Assembly: GCF_021018895.1 (NCBI RefSeq)
Contig: NC_079378.1
Span: forward strand, 13,230,160 to 13,294,159
Direction of reading: 5' to 3'
From: Seriola aureovittata
Lineage: Eukaryota; Chordata; Actinopteri; Carangiformes; Carangidae
DNA: 64,000 nucleotides
Part shown: piece by piece, positions 60,485 to 64,000 of the stretch
Layout: the number at the start of each line of letters is the position of its first letter
How positions within the stretch are numbered: position 1 is the first letter of the stretch
The notes under the pieces: generated by a model
Database searches by the model: none
The model's input: the letters and a program-made list of their open reading frames with translations, nothing else
What the model was told of the DNA's origin: nothing
Program-made: the position numbers and the translations under genes

Positions 60485-60609
60485 TCCGGTGTCCATCCGT
60501 GCTTCAGTAAGGTCACTGCTGTCATTCGGTGTCTTACTAGCCGTCAGCCGAAGGAGGCAGAGGATCCCCAGCGAGGAAGGTACAGGAAAGAACCAGCAAA
60601 ACCAGCAAC

Positions 60610-60674
60610 ATGTCTCTGTCTAACAAACTCACCCTGGACAAGGTGGACGTCAAGGGGAAGCGCGTCATCATGAG
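60610..60674 (+). CDS. pgk1: Phosphoglycerate kinase 1, first coding exon (partial gene)
   Basis: PGK1 catalyses the ATP-forming transfer from 1,3-bisphosphoglycerate to ADP in glycolysis. [20 protein letters not shown] then MR is nearly identical to the human N-terminus ([20 protein letters not shown]), and the donor splits the Arg codon (AG|gtgagc, phase 2). The next exon should begin with a VDFNVP-like sequence; I did not find it before the window ends, so intron 1 exceeds 3.3 kb and the gene is cut by the edge. Could in principle be a pgk2-like copy, but the cox7b neighbour supports pgk1. Confidence 0.93.
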
Positions 60675-61309
60675 GTGAGCGTTTATAGTCTATCTGTTAG
60701 TCTCTGGACTCTACGCGGATAATCGGAAATGGGATTGTCTGACGTTAGGTAACAGACATTTTAGAGCCCAAACATATCCTTCCTCCATTAACAAGCTGCT
60801 ACAGTGCTGATGTGAAGACACTTAACGGGCTGTTAACGGTGTGTGAGTCGGTTCAGACCATTGAACAGAGAACAGGAAGTGAACTTGTTGGTTGTCACGT
60901 TTTCCATCCATGTTACGTGCCCGCGAGGAGATGCTGCATGGATGAAACCGACTGAGTCACTGGAGTCAGCCCCTTACGTTAAACTACCATCACCGAGAGT
61001 CTCTGCCTTACGTTAAACTACTTTCACTGAGAGTCAGCCCCACACATTAAACTTACATTGCTGCATTCAGTGAGCCCCTTCCGTTAGAATAACATCACTG
61101 CAGTAACCCAGCCTCTCATGACGCAATAAGACTCAATACATTTGTTACACACTGCATTGATAATCTAAATATGTGCAGTGGTTGCTCAGGTGTTCTTTTT
61201 TGATTAATATGTCAAATATATAAGCTTTCAGTCTGTTACCTTCAAAGTAATGGCAATTGCTCCATACCTATGTGAGCCCTATGTGATGTCATCAAATGAT
61301 TATATATTA

Positions 61310-61470
61310 TAATAATGAAAATAATTGCCAATCCATTTTCTGAATGAGCAATCAACCAGTCATTTAAGCTCTAAAAGTGGCATACATCTGTCATACTTAA
61401 TATGTCAGATAGGTAATCTATCAGATCAATGTTATGTGATGAATTATTGCAGCTCTAGAAATGCTGAGAA
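61310..61470. repeat. Repeat fragment, same family as 44100-44435
   Basis: Contains ATGAATTATTGCAGCTCTAG; only the terminal part is recognisable. In pgk1 intron 1. Confidence 0.4.
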
Positions 61471-63104
61471 AATCAGGAAACATTACATAATTATTTTTAT
61501 ATATAGTGAAAAACCTGCGAAAAGTTCCATGACTAATCGATTAATTCATCACTAGTGGACTACAGACAGCAAGATGGTTCAGTGCCTTGCTCAAAGGTAG
61601 TGCAGGTTTTAATCCCCTCCCCTCCTTAGCTCCAAGGATGTTGTGCTGCCTTACATACTTTTTTGATAATAAATAAAAAGGTGCTTTTAAACTTATCTGA
61701 AATGCAGCGCTGTTATATTTATTTTATAGTATTGTATGCCATTTCTGCAGACTGTAAAGGCCAATGGCAACAGAAGAGCACTTGAAACTGACACCCTGTG
61801 TGGAAATGTCAGAGGGCCATTTTGGTTGGCTCATCTTGGTGGTGCAACAGGCGGCATAGGACAAGGTTCACCGACAGCAGCCCCGAGCCTGCACTGCTCA
61901 GTGTTAAAAGGTCAAGTTCATGTTGAATCAGTCTCAGTGAGGACTATCAGGCTGCACTGAGTGACTTCATATCACACCCAGGGCCTGTCATAGCATGCCC
62001 AATGTGTGAGTTTTATGAACTTCCAGCTGCAAACAGAGTGCAGGGGAGGCACTGTGTGAGCTGCCGGTCCAGAATTAAAAAGAGGGAAGGTGGGACGTTG
62101 CTGTGGAGACCCAGCAGTGCCTGAAAGAAATCTGTTCAGCAGCCAAATCCAGAAGAAGCCAAATACTGACTCTCTTCATTGGCCTCATTGGTTGAGTTTA
62201 TCTAAACAGATGGAGTTTTTCTGTTTAGACAAAGTTATACTGAAGTCCAGAGAAAATGACAAGAGGAGGAAGATGTTTTAAAGCTGAGCTCTCTGCAATT
62301 GGCATAAAAATAGCTGTCTATCCATGCTCAGTTATCTTGATTAGTTAACCTAGCCTTCATACACATCATACTATCTGAGTAAATTGAAAAATCAAGAGCA
62401 TTGACACTTTTCATTTGTTGTTCTTCGTTGTCCAACTTTACCATTACCCAACCTAAGCTGTGAATAACTGCCCTTCTTTAGCTTCACCCATCACCCTGAG
62501 CTTATTTCTGCCTCCAGAGCAGCTTTGCCTCTGAGTCCTGTGTGTAAAGGATGTTTAACAAAACCTTCAGTGATATGCAGATCCACACTAACGAGGAACA
62601 GAGGGAACAATAAAAACGTATAAAACTGTTGGTGAATGCCTGGGCATTGTCTGTGCATGGGAGCTGTTGAGCCGCTGAACTGCTGACTATTGGGTTTTAG
62701 ACTTAAGACAATGGATGGCGGTTATTATAGCAGTGGGTGCAATGTGTGTGTGTGTGCAGAGAGTGTGCAGGCTGATCATGTGGATCAGTGCATCAGTCCT
62801 CAGACAGAGAGAGGAGGGAGGTGGTTATGTAACTGAGTGGAGTACGAGGGATGCAGCATGTTCTCAGGAGCTGCCTGCCAGCTCGCAGTGATGGAAGTGC
62901 ATCCAGCTCATTGGGCAGAGCAACGCTAGCTGCTGGAAAATTACTGGAAAATGGATAAAAGCCTTCCACCTAATGGAACTGTCTGAAAATGTCTGTGTTG
63001 ACTATCTGGCAGCAATGGACTACAACTGTTTGTAGTAGTATTGAATTCTTGCTGCATATAATATTCCTGGTTGACCGCCCCTTTTGAAATCTTGACATAA
63101 TTTA

Positions 63105-63230
63105 ATCACATGGGGAGCCCCCATAGCTCGAGGGTTAAAATGCTGACCGTGAATGATTTAAATCCGGCCCGACAGCTTTGTCGCATCTGTCTCTCCCTCA
63201 TTAATTAAATCTTAACCAAAAGCAGTCAGT
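63105..63230 (+). repeat. Degenerate tRNA-derived SINE
   Basis: GCCCCCATAGCTCGAGGGTT head, AAATCCGGCCCGACAG B-box region and GTCGCATCTGTCTCTCCCTC body: a second, more decayed member of the same general SINE type, in pgk1 intron 1. Confidence 0.6.
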
Positions 63231-64000
63231 AGATGAAGGGCATCTGTATTAGAAAGTAGAGCTAGACCAGTAATTCAGGATGATATATCTGTCAATATCA
63301 GCTTATTGTAGATATATTCTTATGTAAGTCAGTCTGTAATTAATAGGAAATAGCAGTACAGACATGCTAAACTAGGTTTGATGTAATTTATAAACTGTGT
63401 CACCATCACACAGTTTGTCCAACAGAGAGCTTCAGGCAGGTTTTTAAATAACAGGAGGACCATCAAGGTCACCAAAAAATAGTAGATAATTGTGGCTGTA
63501 ATTACTACTGGAGTGGGGGCGGAAAATTATTCACATGCCCACCAGATGAGACAAAAATCGCTGACCAATGTCACCAAAATCACCTGTAGCCAGAAGAAGT
63601 TGACATAACAAATATCTGACATCTTGTCGAGCTCATCACACTGACTGACATCAGTGTTGCCATGTCAAAAACACAGCAGTAGATCTCATCAAATTAAATC
63701 ATAAATCTTTCAGCTACTTGGTTTATTTGGTTTATCAGATTGGGAGCCATAGCCGTTCTTTGTAATAGAGGGTAACCATATGCAGCCACTTCTCATTTCA
63801 ACCGTTTTGAACTGATGACCAGAAATCTTACAGGTACCATAATGCTATTCCATATACTGGTGTTAACATCTTATGTTTTAATCACAGCTGAAGAACATCA
63901 GACATGTGGGTTCTACAGAAGAGAAACATTGGAAATCAAAAAGAAAGTCCTTGATGCACGACACACTCCATTCGTCTCTTTCTTTCTGGTAATTAAGTTT

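Larger units (their letters stand above)
60675..64000 (+). other. pgk1: pgk1 intron 1 (partial)
   Basis: Intronic DNA to the window edge. Holds a repeat fragment near 61310-61470, a slightly more G+C-rich unexplained stretch at 61730-62280, and a degenerate tRNA-SINE-like repeat at about 63105-63230. No coding exon seen. Confidence 0.6.

Noticed and set aside
60105..60623. 172-codon open frame overlapping the pgk1 start
   Set aside because: Runs through AT microsatellite and the pgk1 promoter in a different frame; composition is repeat-driven (Tyr/Ile runs).
1..64000. CRISPR arrays, prokaryotic operons, phage or plasmid features
   Set aside because: None seen; the window is intron-containing vertebrate DNA and its repeats are microsatellites and transposable-element remnants.

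Overview
This window is vertebrate nuclear DNA, most likely from a ray-finned (teleost) fish. The evidence is spliced genes with GT-AG introns, an A+T-rich background, long CA/TG microsatellites, and many interspersed repeats of types I recognise as common in teleosts. I see no prokaryotic operons, CRISPR arrays or phage. Species is not determinable by eye. All gene names come from recalled protein families; no database search was run.

Layout. (1) 1-4096: upstream DNA with repeats and a CpG-rich probable nsd1 promoter and first exon ending near 3172. (2) 4097-29954, plus strand: a complete nsd1 gene. I could join 23 coding exons with consistent splice phases into one 2557-residue frame. It encodes a histone H3K36 methyltransferase with PWWP, PHD fingers, a second PWWP, AWS-SET-postSET and a C-terminal PHD/C5HCH module, followed by a very acidic tail. 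(3) 29955-36164: repeat-bearing intergenic DNA. (4) 43703-36165, minus strand: complete rab24 in eight coding exons (204 residues), with a non-coding first exon near 45 kb. nsd1 and rab24 are also neighbours at human 5q35, which supports calling the first gene nsd1 and not nsd2 or nsd3. (5) 45.4-47.8 kb: an unidentified, apparently decayed coiled-coil coding segment. (6) 47849-51241, plus: pgrmc1 in three exons (181 residues). (7) 53968-54078, minus: an intron-containing tRNA-Leu(CAA). (8) 54370-57690, plus: cox7b in three exons (78 residues). (9) 60610-60674, plus: first coding exon of pgk1, with the rest of the gene beyond the window edge.

The genes do not form one pathway. They make two conserved-synteny blocks: nsd1-rab24 (human 5q35) and pgrmc1 / cox7b-pgk1 (human X). 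In human, ATP7A lies between COX7B and PGK1; here only about 2.9 kb separates them and no atp7a exon is visible.

The most noteworthy observations are a degenerate repeat array (units mostly 21 or 24-25 codons apart) in the giant nsd1 exon, a (TG)n tract replacing the usual polypyrimidine tract before a catalytic SET exon, an ASH1L-like residue in the NSD1 SET domain, the D/E-rich NSD1 C-terminus, and the missing atp7a. I found no evidence for a wholly new multi-gene system.
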